Shown: piece after piece, positions 53,590 to 63,798 of the stretch
How the letters are laid out: each line of letters begins with the position of its first letter
Numbering within the stretch: the first letter of the stretch is position 1
From: Pseudonocardia xinjiangensis
GTDB taxonomy: Bacteria; Actinomycetota; Actinomycetes; Mycobacteriales; Pseudonocardiaceae
Length of the DNA stretch: 64,000 nt
Assembly (NCBI RefSeq): GCF_012911925.1
Contig: NZ_JAAXKY010000001.1
Location: forward strand, 1-64,000
Reading direction: 5' to 3'
The notes under the pieces: generated by a model
What the model saw: the letters and a program-made list of their open reading frames with translations, nothing else
The model's database searches: none
What the model was told of the DNA's origin: nothing
Made by a program: the position numbers and the translations under genes

Positions 53590-53680
53590 GTGCACTTTTG
53601 AAGTGCCCTAGTTGGCCCGATCCATCTGAAGCGGGGAATCCACACTTGCCGTCGTTCCAGGCCCGTTCGTACTAGTACAG
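53590..53680. promoter_or_regulatory. Promoter/operator copy 2 (GntR-TetR regulator side)
   Basis: GTGCACTT-N3-AAGTGC at 53590-53606 and the perfect palindrome GTACTAGTAC at 53669-53678. The palindrome ends 9 bp before the regulator GTG, and a TACAGT -10-like word overlaps it, so the transcript is probably leaderless and autoregulated. Confidence 0.55.
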
Positions 53681-53687
53681 TTGGACG

Positions 53688-54617
53688 GTGTCGCCAGTCG
53701 AGGAGAGCGAGCGGCCCTACCTTCGGGTCGCCGCGGCCATCCGTCACCGGATCACGTCGGGCGCGCTCCGGCCTGGTGATCGCGTGCCGTCCACCCGTCA
53801 GGTGGTTCGCGACTTCGGCGTCGCCATGGCCACGGCCACGAGGGCTCTCGCGGTCCTGCGGGACGAGGGACTGGTGGTCACCCGGCCGGGATCGGGCACG
53901 GTCGTGCGCGCCCCGGAACCGCCGGCGCGGCGCGCCGGACGCCCACCGGACCGGGCACTCACGACGGAGCGGATCGTGGCCACCGGCATCGCGGTGGCCG
54001 ACGCGGAGGGCCTGGACGCCGTGTCGATGCGCCGGCTCGCCGCCGAGCTCGGCGTGGGCCCGATGTCGTTGTACCGGCACCTGTCCGGGCGCGAGGAGCT
54101 GGAGCACCTGCTCGTCCGGGCCGTGTTCCGTGCGCATCGGCTGCCCGACCCGGGGCCGCCCGGGTGGCGCGCGAAGCTGGAGCTGGTGAGCCGCGTGGAA
54201 TGGGCGGCGTACCGCAGGCACCCGTGGCTGCCCGAGCTGATCTCCCTGACCAGGCCACTGCTCGCGCCGGAGGCGATGGCCCACACCGAGTGGACGTTGC
54301 GGGCGCTCGACGGGCTGCCCCTGACCTCCATCGAGAAGACGCGGGAGGCGCTCACCCTGCCCGCCATCGTCCGCGGCCTCGCCGCCACCGCGGCAGCGGA
54401 GATGCGGGCCGAGCGGGAGACCGGGATGGCCAACGACCAGTGGTGGGTCACGCTCGACGACGAGGTGCGCGCCCTCATGGCCTCCGGCCGCTACCCTCGG
54501 CTGGCCGCCGTCGCGCCTGAAGGGGTGCAGGACCTGGACGCCCTGCTGGATCACGCCGTGACCCGCCACCTGGACGGCCTCGCGGCCCGGCTGGCCCGGA
54601 GCACTCCGGAGCCATAG
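53688..54617 (+). CDS. GntR-TetR fusion transcriptional regulator
   Basis: 309 residues. Residues 8-75 are a GntR winged helix (LRVAAAIRHRITSGALRPGD, VPSTRQVVRDFGVAMATATR). After a short linker (PPARRAGRPPDRALT) a TetR HTH follows (GLDAVSMRRLAAELGVGPMS, LYRHLSGREELEHLL) with a TetR C-terminal helical domain. Two DNA-binding modules on one chain. GTG 53688; no Shine-Dalgarno, likely leaderless. Copies of a shared operator sit here and before the GNAT/C45 genes, making those the probable targets. Confidence 0.87.
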   Translation: MSPVEESERPYLRVAAAIRHRITSGALRPGDRVPSTRQVVRDFGVAMATATRALAVLRDEGLVVTRPGSGTVVRAPEPPARRAGRPPDRALTTERIVATGIAVADAEGLDAVSMRRLAAELGVGPMSLYRHLSGREELEHLLVRAVFRAHRLPDPGPPGWRAKLELVSRVEWAAYRRHPWLPELISLTRPLLAPEAMAHTEWTLRALDGLPLTSIEKTREALTLPAIVRGLAATAAAEMRAERETGMANDQWWVTLDDEVRALMASGRYPRLAAVAPEGVQDLDALLDHAVTRHLDGLAARLARSTPEP

Positions 54618-54667
54618 CGCTGTTCTCCGAGCCGCCAGACAGCACTATGGCTCCGAACTGCGCTCTC

Positions 54668-56086
54668 CTAGTAGGCCCGCCCGATCAGGACCGTGTACTT
54701 CGCGGGTTCGCCCGTCATCAGACACGTGGGTGCGGGAGGGTCGGCGTCGACGATGCATCGGATCGTGGCACCGGTGCCCTCGCTGAGCGCGCGCTCCGAC
54801 CCCTCCGCGCCGGACCAGGCGGCGAGGTACAGCCCTCCGTCGCCGACGCGCTGCGTGAGCTCGTCGAGGTCGGTGACGGGATGGGTGTGCTGTTCGCGGA
54901 AGGTGCGGGAGTCCTCGAACAGCGTCCGCTGAATCTCCTCGAGCAGGCCTTCGGCGGCCCGTGCGGCCCCGTCCAGCGGCACCGGACGCTTGGTACGGGT
55001 GTCGCGCCGGACCACGGTGGCCTGCCCGGCGGCCAGCTCCCGCGCACCCACCTCGATCCGGACGGGGACGCCCTTCAGCTCCCAGTCGACAGTGCGCCGG
55101 CCGAACGAGGTGTGGGCACGCGTGTCGGCGTGCGCGCGGACGCCGGCGGCGCGCAGCTCCGCGACGATGCGCTCGGTCGCCTCTGCGACCTCGTTCTCCT
55201 CTCCCAGCTGCATGACCACCACCTGGTGCGGCGCGATCGACGGGGGCAGGCGCAGCCCGTGGTCGTCGCCGTGGACCATGATCACCCCGCCGATCATCCG
55301 GGTGGACGTGCCCCAGGAGGTGGTGGCGGCGTAGCGGCGGTGGCCGCGCGCGTCCAGGTAACGGATGTCGAAGGCACGCGCGAAGCTGTGGCCGAGGTTG
55401 TGGCTGGTGCCCATCTGGAGCGCCTTGCCGTCGCGCATCAGCGCCTCGCACGTGAAGGTGTGGTCGGCACCGGCGAAGCGCTCATCAGGCGACTTCTCTC
55501 CCACCGCGACCGAGATCGCCAGCGTCTCCTCCATGAACCGCTGGTAGACCTCCAGCATGCGCCGGGTCTCCGCAACCGCGTCGTCATAGGTGGCGTGGAC
55601 GGTGTGGCCCTCCTGCCAGAGGAACTCGGTGGTACGCAGGAACAGCCGCGGCCGCAGCTCCCAGCGGACCACGTTGTTCCAGAGGTTGATCATCAGCGGC
55701 AGGTCACGATGGGACTGAACCCATTTGGCGAAGTAATGGTTGATGACCGTCTCGGAGGTGGGGCGCACCACCAGCGGCTCGGCGAGCTGCTCCCCCCCGC
55801 CGTGGGTGACCACGGCCAGTTCGGGGGAGAAACCCTCGACGTGCTGCTTCTCCTTCTCCAGGAAGCTCATGGGGATGAACAGCGGGAACGCGGCGTTCTG
55901 GGCGCCGGTCGCCTTGATCCGACGATCCATGTCGGCCTGCATGAGTTCCCAGATCGCGTAGCCCCACGGTCGGATGACCATGGTCCCTCGAACCGGACCG
56001 TTGTCGGCCAACTCGGCGCGAGCAACGACATCCTGGTACCAGGCGGGGAAGTTCTCCGCCTGCGAGGTGAGTACGGCTGTGGCCAC
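54668..56086 (-). CDS. proS: Prolyl-tRNA synthetase, archaeal/eukaryal type
   Basis: 472 residues charging tRNA-Pro with proline. Class II motifs: motif 2 region WNNVVRWELRPRLFLRTTEF, LWQEGHTVHATYDDA, TSWGTSTRMIGGVIMVHGDD (motif 3), preceded by RPTSETVINHYFAKWV. There is no INS editing insertion, and a C-terminal extension ends ...VLIGRAY with a Tyr terminal residue, as in ProRS type 3. GTG 56086. Whether a bacterial-type ProRS also exists cannot be told from this window; if so this may be a resistance or accessory copy. Confidence 0.92.
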   Translation of the reverse strand: MATAVLTSQAENFPAWYQDVVARAELADNGPVRGTMVIRPWGYAIWELMQADMDRRIKATGAQNAAFPLFIPMSFLEKEKQHVEGFSPELAVVTHGGGEQLAEPLVVRPTSETVINHYFAKWVQSHRDLPLMINLWNNVVRWELRPRLFLRTTEFLWQEGHTVHATYDDAVAETRRMLEVYQRFMEETLAISVAVGEKSPDERFAGADHTFTCEALMRDGKALQMGTSHNLGHSFARAFDIRYLDARGHRRYAATTSWGTSTRMIGGVIMVHGDDHGLRLPPSIAPHQVVVMQLGEENEVAEATERIVAELRAAGVRAHADTRAHTSFGRRTVDWELKGVPVRIEVGARELAAGQATVVRRDTRTKRPVPLDGAARAAEGLLEEIQRTLFEDSRTFREQHTHPVTDLDELTQRVGDGGLYLAAWSGAEGSERALSEGTGATIRCIVDADPPAPTCLMTGEPAKYTVLIGRAY

Positions 56087-56196
56087 GATCCTGCCTCTTC
56101 TTGTGTGCCGGCGGCACATCGGAACGGACAGTCATGACGGTAGCCGGAGCGAGCAAGCAGTTTTCGGGGTCGCCGGATCGACAGGCGCTTGTCGTA

Positions 56197-56847
56197 CTAC
56201 TCTTCGAAGGTGACCTTTACTTCAGGCACGTTCATTTTCCCGGCCAGCCTTCTCTTGTTGGGGGCCACCATCCCGTTCCAGGTGATGTAGGCACCATCGG
56301 CTTCCCCGCCCTCGACGAAATGGGCGTCGGGCAGGTGCCCCTCCCTCTTGAGGTACTGCATCGTGCCCTGCACGGAGCCCCCGATCAGGGTGAGCGTGAA
56401 GCCGGCCCCCTGGCCGATGCCGCCGACCAACGCCCGCAAGCCGGTGATCAGGTCGATGCGGCCCTTTCCGCCGGTCCCCGTGGAGTCGCTGTGGATCATG
56501 AAAGCGATCTGGCCGTTGTACCCGCAGACAGCGACACACGGCCCCATGTCCGTGGTGGACAGCGTCTTCGAGGTATCGGTGGCGCTGATGACCTTGCCCT
56601 TGCCGTTGCCCTGGGTGACCTCGACACCCGTGAGAACGGTGGGGGCGCTTTCAGCTCCGTCCTCGTCCATTCTTTGAGCGATCAGCTGGTTGACCGCCTG
56701 ATTGCCGCTGGAACGCTGGAGTTGCACGATGTTGTGCGGAGAGAGCAACGGAGACGTGGCGCCGGCGTGATCGACATCGGCTCGCTGCGGCGCCTGCCGC
56801 TTGGGTGCGACCTTTTCTTTGCCCGGATGTTGCTCTTTCGCCCTCAC
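56197..56847 (-). CDS. Candidate secreted effector/toxin: eCIS-type N-terminal motif and Cys/His deamidase-like core
   Basis: 216 residues from GTG 56847 (GGGAGGAG upstream). The N-terminus is basic, then PHNIVQLQRSSGNQAVNQLI (about 38-57), the LQRxxGNxAVxxL motif found in many proteins carried by extracellular contractile injection systems and in polymorphic toxins. The core has GPCVAVCGYNGQIAFMIHSD: Cys104 and His119 are 15 residues apart, the spacing of Cys866/His881 in CNF1, and the setting resembles CheD-type glutamine deamidases. Function is therefore a hypothesis. GC is lower than neighbours; no injection-system or immunity gene is adjacent. Downstream is the proS gene (111 bp). Confidence 0.5.
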   Translation of the reverse strand: MRAKEQHPGKEKVAPKRQAPQRADVDHAGATSPLLSPHNIVQLQRSSGNQAVNQLIAQRMDEDGAESAPTVLTGVEVTQGNGKGKVISATDTSKTLSTTDMGPCVAVCGYNGQIAFMIHSDSTGTGGKGRIDLITGLRALVGGIGQGAGFTLTLIGGSVQGTMQYLKREGHLPDAHFVEGGEADGAYITWNGMVAPNKRRLAGKMNVPEVKVTFEE

Positions 56848-56923
56848 GCTGTGACTCCTCCCGACCTACGTGAAACATGCCTGATCACACGGGTATTCGG
56901 AATTGCGGATCCCACGCTGCGCA

Positions 56924-58639
56924 TCACGAAAGCAGCTTGACCGGTACCTCCACAACCCTGCTGCGCAGGTACTCCCCCAGCCCTTTCGCCTGCGGGTCCG
57001 GGCGGGTGGAGGAGGCGACACCCGCGCCGAGGATCCCGTGCACGACGACGTTGAGCGCCAGCAGGTTGGGGAGCGCCCACACGTCGATCGTGAGGTCCGC
57101 CGCCTCGGGTCCGAGCAGTTCGCGGGCCTTGTCGGCGGTCAGGAAGCGCCGCAGCCACGCGTACTCGGCCTCGGTGCGGGTCCACAGCCCGATGTTGGCG
57201 TTGCCGCCCTTGTCCCCGGACCGCGCGCCGCACACGACACCGAGCGGGACCGCCGTGTGCGGCCCGTCCTCGACCGGCGCGGGGGCGGGAGCCTGCGGCG
57301 GCGCAGGCGCCTCACCGACCTCCGGATCGTCGATCACCAGCCGCTCGCCGCCGGGCAGGACCACCGTGTGCCGCACGGCCGAGCGCGGGACGGCGGCGGG
57401 CCGGTAGATCCCGAAGGCCGACTCCGGGGTGGGCGGGGACGTGGTGTGGAAGCCCGCGTACCCGCCCAGCGCGAGCTCCATGGCGGCGTTGGAGAACGCG
57501 CGGCCGACCGTGCGCGGGTCGAGGTCCTTGACCGTGATCCGCAGGTGCGCGGTGGCGCGCTCGTTCGACGGCGCGTCCGGGGTGTCGAAGCGCAACAGCC
57601 GGACATCGACCTCGGCGAACCGGTCCCTGCCCCCGAGCACCTCGAACAGCAGAGCCTCGGCGTGCGCGGCCTTGGCCTCGATGTCCAGCCCGGTGAGCAC
57701 CAGCGTCACGGTGTTGCGGAAGCCGCCCGCCTCGTTGAGCGCGACCTTGAGCATCGGCGGCGGCGCGCTGCCGCGCACGCCGGAGATCGCCACCCGGTGC
57801 TCGCCGTCCTGGGCCAGCCGGATCGTGTCGAAGTGCGCGGTGCAGTCCGGGCCGAGGTAGGCGGGCTCGGCGATCTCGTAGAGCAGCTGGGCGGTGACCG
57901 TGCCGACCGAGACCAGGCCGCCCGTCCCGGGGTGCTTGGTGATCACCGACGATCCGTCCGCGGCGACCTCGGCGATCGGGAACCCGGGGTAGCGGCGGTC
58001 GGTGAGCTCGTCGAGGAAGGCGTAGTTGCCACCGGTCGCCTGCGGTCCGCACTCGATCACGTGCCCGGCGACCACCGCGCCGGCCAGCGCGTCCCAGTCC
58101 CCGCGGCCCCAGCCGTGCCACCACGCCGCGGGCCCGACGACGAGCGAGGCGTCGGTGACCCGCCCGGTCACCACCACGTCGGCCCCGGCCGCGAGGGCCC
58201 GCGTGATCCCCCAGCCGCCGAGGTAGGCGTTCGCCGACACCGGCTGGCCCTCGACGGGCGGGACGACCGCCCCCAGCGAGCCGCGCAGGTCGTCGCCCTC
58301 CACGTGCGCCACCCGCGCCGTGAGCCCCAGCCCGGCGGCGACCTCACGGACGGCCGCGGCCAGCCCGGCGGGGTTGAGACCGCCGGCGTTGGCGACGATG
58401 CGGATGCCCCGCTCCAGGCACGTCCCGAGCACCGCCTCGACCTGGGTCAGAAACGTCCGCGCGTATCCCGCCGAGGGGTCCTTGGCCTGCGCCTTCGCCA
58501 GGATCAGCATGGTCAGCTCGGCGAGGTAGTCGCCGCACAGCACGTCGATCGGGCCCCCCTCGACCATCTCGCGGGCGGCCTCGATCCGGTCGCCGTAGAA
58601 GCCCGAGCAGTTGCCGATGCGCACGGCGCGCCTGCTCAC
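56924..58639 (-). CDS. AtuA-family protein (DUF1446; acyclic terpene utilisation)
   Basis: 571 residues. N-terminal block RRAVRIGNCSGFYGDRIEAA and LCGDYLAELTMLILAKAQAK, then VTGRVTDASLVVGPAAWWHG, are the AtuA signature; a C-terminal AtuA-like domain (GVVCGARSGDKGGNANIGLW) is fused. In Pseudomonas AtuA is part of citronellol/geraniol catabolism with a geranyl-CoA carboxylase, although its exact chemistry is unknown. GTG 58639 overlaps the upstream TIGR03084 gene stop (GTGA). Last gene of the leftward carboxylase operon. Confidence 0.88.
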   Translation of the reverse strand: MSRRAVRIGNCSGFYGDRIEAAREMVEGGPIDVLCGDYLAELTMLILAKAQAKDPSAGYARTFLTQVEAVLGTCLERGIRIVANAGGLNPAGLAAAVREVAAGLGLTARVAHVEGDDLRGSLGAVVPPVEGQPVSANAYLGGWGITRALAAGADVVVTGRVTDASLVVGPAAWWHGWGRGDWDALAGAVVAGHVIECGPQATGGNYAFLDELTDRRYPGFPIAEVAADGSSVITKHPGTGGLVSVGTVTAQLLYEIAEPAYLGPDCTAHFDTIRLAQDGEHRVAISGVRGSAPPPMLKVALNEAGGFRNTVTLVLTGLDIEAKAAHAEALLFEVLGGRDRFAEVDVRLLRFDTPDAPSNERATAHLRITVKDLDPRTVGRAFSNAAMELALGGYAGFHTTSPPTPESAFGIYRPAAVPRSAVRHTVVLPGGERLVIDDPEVGEAPAPPQAPAPAPVEDGPHTAVPLGVVCGARSGDKGGNANIGLWTRTEAEYAWLRRFLTADKARELLGPEAADLTIDVWALPNLLALNVVVHGILGAGVASSTRPDPQAKGLGEYLRSRVVEVPVKLLS

Positions 58640-59442
58640 GCCGGCCCTCCCGCGAACTGCCCGGGCTCGCGGCCGGTGCCCGCCGTCCCGGCGAACGCCT
58701 GCCCGATCTCGACCCACTCCCGGGCGGCCGGCCCCGTGACCTCCAGCGCGAGGTCGTCACGGTGGCGCCGCTGGGTGACGAGGAGGGCGAAGTCCAGCGC
58801 CGGGCCGGCGATCCGGTTCGCGGCGTCCGCCGGACCCCACGTCCACACCGACCCGTCGGGGGCGTCCAGCTCGACCCGGACCGGGACGTCGGGCAGCGCA
58901 CGGTCGTGGACCGCGTAGCTGAACGCCCGGGCTCCGACGCCGATGTGGGCGACGTGCCGCAGCCGCGCACTCGGCTCCCGCACGACCCCGAGCGCGTCGG
59001 CGACGTCCTGCCCGTGCGCCCAGGTCTCCATGATCCGTGCCGTCAGCGACGACCCCGCGCTCATCTCCGGCCCGAACCACGGCACCCGCAGGCGCGGATC
59101 GAGCCCGCGGAACGTCTCGACCAGCCGGTCGCGCGACCGGTCGAACCAGTGCAGCAGCTCGGCACCGGACCGGTCGCGGTACCGGGCGGCGACGGCGTCC
59201 GGGTCCACCCCGCCCGCGGCCTCCACCCGCTGCCGCTCGGCGCGGAAGCCGTCGGGATCAACGGCAGACTGCACGGCCAGGTCGTCGAAGAAGGCCAGGT
59301 GCGAGACCTGGTCGGCAACCGTCCACCCCACGGCGGGGGTGTCGCGCCGCCACCCGCCCTCCTCCAGGCCGGCGACCATCGCGCGCAGGACGGCGGACTC
59401 GGCCGCGAGGTCGTCGGCGAGCGCCGTCATCGATACCGGCAT
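58636..59442 (-). CDS. TIGR03084-family metal-binding protein (DinB/MDMPI-like)
   Basis: 268 residues. Helical bundle with metal-binding histidines (VGWTVADQVSHLAFFDDLAV, ARIMETWAHGQDVADALGV) like mycothiol-dependent maleylpyruvate isomerase and DinB proteins. Coupled to the AtuA-family gene by GTGA and 22 bp after the biotin carboxylase gene. Such genes occur repeatedly in actinobacterial acyl-CoA carboxylase operons; the biochemical role is not established. Start ATG 59442 with GGGAGG. Confidence 0.87.
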   Translation of the reverse strand: MPVSMTALADDLAAESAVLRAMVAGLEEGGWRRDTPAVGWTVADQVSHLAFFDDLAVQSAVDPDGFRAERQRVEAAGGVDPDAVAARYRDRSGAELLHWFDRSRDRLVETFRGLDPRLRVPWFGPEMSAGSSLTARIMETWAHGQDVADALGVVREPSARLRHVAHIGVGARAFSYAVHDRALPDVPVRVELDAPDGSVWTWGPADAANRIAGPALDFALLVTQRRHRDDLALEVTGPAAREWVEIGQAFAGTAGTGREPGQFAGGPA

Positions 59443-59464
59443 CGGCTGCTGCCTCCCGCGCTGG

Positions 59465-61458
59465 TCATCGTCGACCGTCCACGCCGGCCTCCTCCACCAC
59501 GGCCAGCACCTGCCCGGTGTCCACCTGGGCGCCGGGCGCGACCGCCATGTCGGCGACGATCCCGTCGACCGGCGCTGCGACGGTGTGCTCCATCTTCATC
59601 GCCTCCAGCACCACGAGCGGCTGCCCCGCGGTGACGGCATCACCGGGCCCGGCGAGCACCCGCACCACGCCGCCGGGCATGGGCGCCAGCAGCGACCCGG
59701 GGTGGGCGACGGCGTTCGGATCGGCGAAGCGCGGCACCTCGGCCAGTGCGGCGGACCCGTCCGGTCCGTCCACATAGGACCAGCCGGGCACGCGGTGCAC
59801 GGCGTAGGTCCGCCGCACGCCCCCCACCTCCAGGTCCACGGCGTCCGGTGCCGCCCCCAGGAGCCGGACGGGCAGCGGCTCGCCGTTCACCGCCAGCTCC
59901 AGCCCGGCCCGGCGGAAGGCGTAGGTGACCTCGAACGCCTGCTCGCCCAGGGTGTAGCCGGCGCGCTGCGGCGGCCCGCCGACGTTGCGCCAGCCGGACG
60001 GGAAGCCGCCCAGCACCCGTGCCGACGCCCGGTTCGCGGCCTGGGCGGCGAGCGCGGCGGCCGCGGCGTGCACCGGCCCACCGGCGGCCCCCGCACCGAG
60101 CGCGCGAGGGTCGTGCCTGGTCAGGTAGCCGGTGTCGGTGCGCCCGGCGAGGAACTCCGGCTCGCGGAGGATCCCGACGAGCAGGTCCCGGTTGGTCGTC
60201 ACGCCGTGGATCTCGGCCCGCTGCAGCGCCCGGGCCAGCACCCGCACCGCCTCGACGCGGGTGCGGCCGTGGGCGATCACCTTGGCCAGCATCGGGTCGT
60301 AGTGGGTGCCGACGACCGAGCCGTCGACCACGCCCGAGTCGACGCGCACTCCGGGCAGCGCCGGGACGCGGAAACGGTGCAGCGTCCCGGTGGCAGGCAG
60401 GAAACCCGAGGCGACGTCCTCGGCGTAGAGCCGGACCTCGACCGCGTTCCCGGTGATCGCGGCGCCGGTGACCTCCGGCGGCAGCGGCTCCCCCTCGGCC
60501 ACCCGCAGCTGCAGCTCCACCAGGTCCAGTCCGGTGACCAGCTCGGTGACCGGGTGCTCCACCTGCAACCGGGTGTTGACCTCGAGGAAGAAGAAGCGCC
60601 CCTCCCGGTCCAGCACGAACTCCACGGTCCCGGCGCCGGTGTAGCCGATCGCCTTCCCGGCCGCCACGGCCGCGGCGCCGAGCTCGGCACGCAGCGCGTG
60701 GTCGACGACCGGCGACGGGCTCTCCTCGACGATCTTCTGGTAGCGGCGCTGGATGGAGCACTCCCGCTCGAACAGGTGCACGACCTCGCCGTGGGCGTCG
60801 CCCAGGATCTGCACCTCGACGTGGCGGGGGTCGACCACGAACCGCTCCAGGAACACCGTCCCGTCGCCGAACGCCGACGCGGCCTCCCGCCGCGCCCCCT
60901 CGACGGCCGCCGCCAGCTCAGCGGGCTCCGCGACGGTCCGCATCCCACGTCCGCCACCGCCGAACGCGGCCTTGACCAGCACCGGGAACCCGATGCCCGC
61001 GGCGACCGCGGCCAGGTCGGTATCCCCGGTGACGACGGCGCCGGGCAGCACCGGCACCCCGGCCTTCTCCATCAGAGCCTTGGCCTCGAGCTTCGACCCC
61101 ATCGACGCGATCGCGTCCGGCGAGGGTCCGACGAAGGTCAGCCCCGCCTCCGCACAGGCCCGGGCGAAGCCGGCGTTCTCGGACAGGAAGCCGTACCCGG
61201 GGTGCACGGCGTCGGCGCCGGTGGCCCTGGCCGCGGCGACGACGAGGTCGCCGCGCAGGTAGGTCTGCGCCGGGGCGGATCCGGGCAGCCGCACCGCCTC
61301 GTCGGCCAGCCGGACGAAGGGGGCGTCGGCGTCCGGGTCGGAGTACACCGCCACGGTGGCGACACCCATGGCGTGGGCGGTGCGCATGATCCGCGCGGCG
61401 ATCTCCCCACGGTTGGCGACCAGGAGCTTCGAGATCCGGGTGGACGGCATGGGGGCGC

Positions 61459-61462
<4 letters not shown>
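59465..61462 (-). CDS. Acyl-CoA carboxylase alpha subunit (biotin carboxylase + biotin carrier)
   Basis: 665 residues. Biotin carboxylase domain: LLVANRGEIAARIMRTAHAM, ATP-grasp GGGGRGMRTVAEPAELAAAV, ECSIQRRYQKIVEESPSPVV, and EVNTRLQVEHPVTELVTGLD. A middle BT-type linker region follows, then a C-terminal carrier with EAMKMEHTV (biotinyl Lys). It carboxylates biotin for the next-door carboxyltransferase. The first codon GTG 61462 overlaps the upstream stop (GTGA). Confidence 0.92.
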
Positions 61463-63053
<1,591 letters not shown>

Positions 63054-63057
<4 letters not shown>

Positions 63058-63180
63058 CGGGCTCCCTGGTAGTGCCCGGCGTGCAGCTCCCGGACCACGT
63101 GCTTCTGGATCTTGCCATTGGACGGGGGCGGCGGGGCGTCGACCGTACCGCGCGGTTCCAGGTGCGGCCGGGCGCCACGG
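63054..63180 (-). pseudogene. 3' stub of an acyl-CoA ligase (first gene of the carboxylase operon)
   Basis: The minus strand reads VDAPPPPSNGKIQKHVVREL followed by HAGHYQGAR and a TGA at 63054-63056 overlapping the carboxyltransferase ATG. SNGKIQKHV is the A10 catalytic-Lys motif that ends AMP-forming ligases. Upstream of about 63180 coding signal stops and the MauE-like gene begins on the other strand. So the 5' 95 % of the ligase was lost, while the operon junction remained. Confidence 0.75.
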
Positions 63181-63291
63181 GGTCATGAGCGGCACGGGCG
63201 AGTCGAGCAGGCGGACGACCGCTGATCCGCCCCGCACCGCGTGATGCTTCTCCCCCGGGGACTCACATTTTCCGGCGGTAGCCTCGCGAGC

Positions 63292-63798
63292 GTGGCGCGT
63301 CCCTCGACCCGAATGCTCGACACCGTCGGCACCCTCGCCCGGCTGGGCCTGGCTGCCGTGTGGCTCGTGTCGGGCGCGATCAAGCTGGCCGACCCCGGGG
63401 GCACCGTGGCGTCGGTGAAGGCCTACGAGCTGATCCCGGACGGCCTAGTGAGCGTGGTGGCAGGGGTGCTGCCGTTCCTGGAGCTGGCACTCGGCCTGCT
63501 GCTGGTGCTCGGCGTCGGCGTCCGCCTGGTGGCGGTGCTGTCCGGGATCGTGCTGCTCGTCTACATCGCCGGCATCGCGCAGTCGTGGGCCCGCGGCCTG
63601 ACCATCGACTGCGGCTGCTTCGGCGGCGGCGGGCAGGTCGCGGCGGGCCAGACGCACTACCCCGAGGAGATCCTGCGCGACACCGGGTTCCTGCTGCTCG
63701 CCGTGTGGCTCGTCGTCCGACCGAGGACGTTCGCCTCCGTCGACGGCTGGCTCATCCGCTCGCAACCGGAACCCGTGACACTGGAGAACGCATCGTGA
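63292..63798 (+). CDS. MauE/DoxX-like membrane protein (thiol-redox partner)
   Basis: 168 residues from GTG 63292 (ATG 63241/63244 in the same frame also possible). Four hydrophobic segments and the extracytoplasmic motif DCGCFGGGGQ of MauE/DoxX-type proteins, in which the Cys pair acts in disulfide exchange. Followed with a GTGA overlap by a DsbA-like gene, a frequent actinobacterial pair for oxidative folding of exported proteins. Confidence 0.85.
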   Translation: MARPSTRMLDTVGTLARLGLAAVWLVSGAIKLADPGGTVASVKAYELIPDGLVSVVAGVLPFLELALGLLLVLGVGVRLVAVLSGIVLLVYIAGIAQSWARGLTIDCGCFGGGGQVAAGQTHYPEEILRDTGFLLLAVWLVVRPRTFASVDGWLIRSQPEPVTLENAS

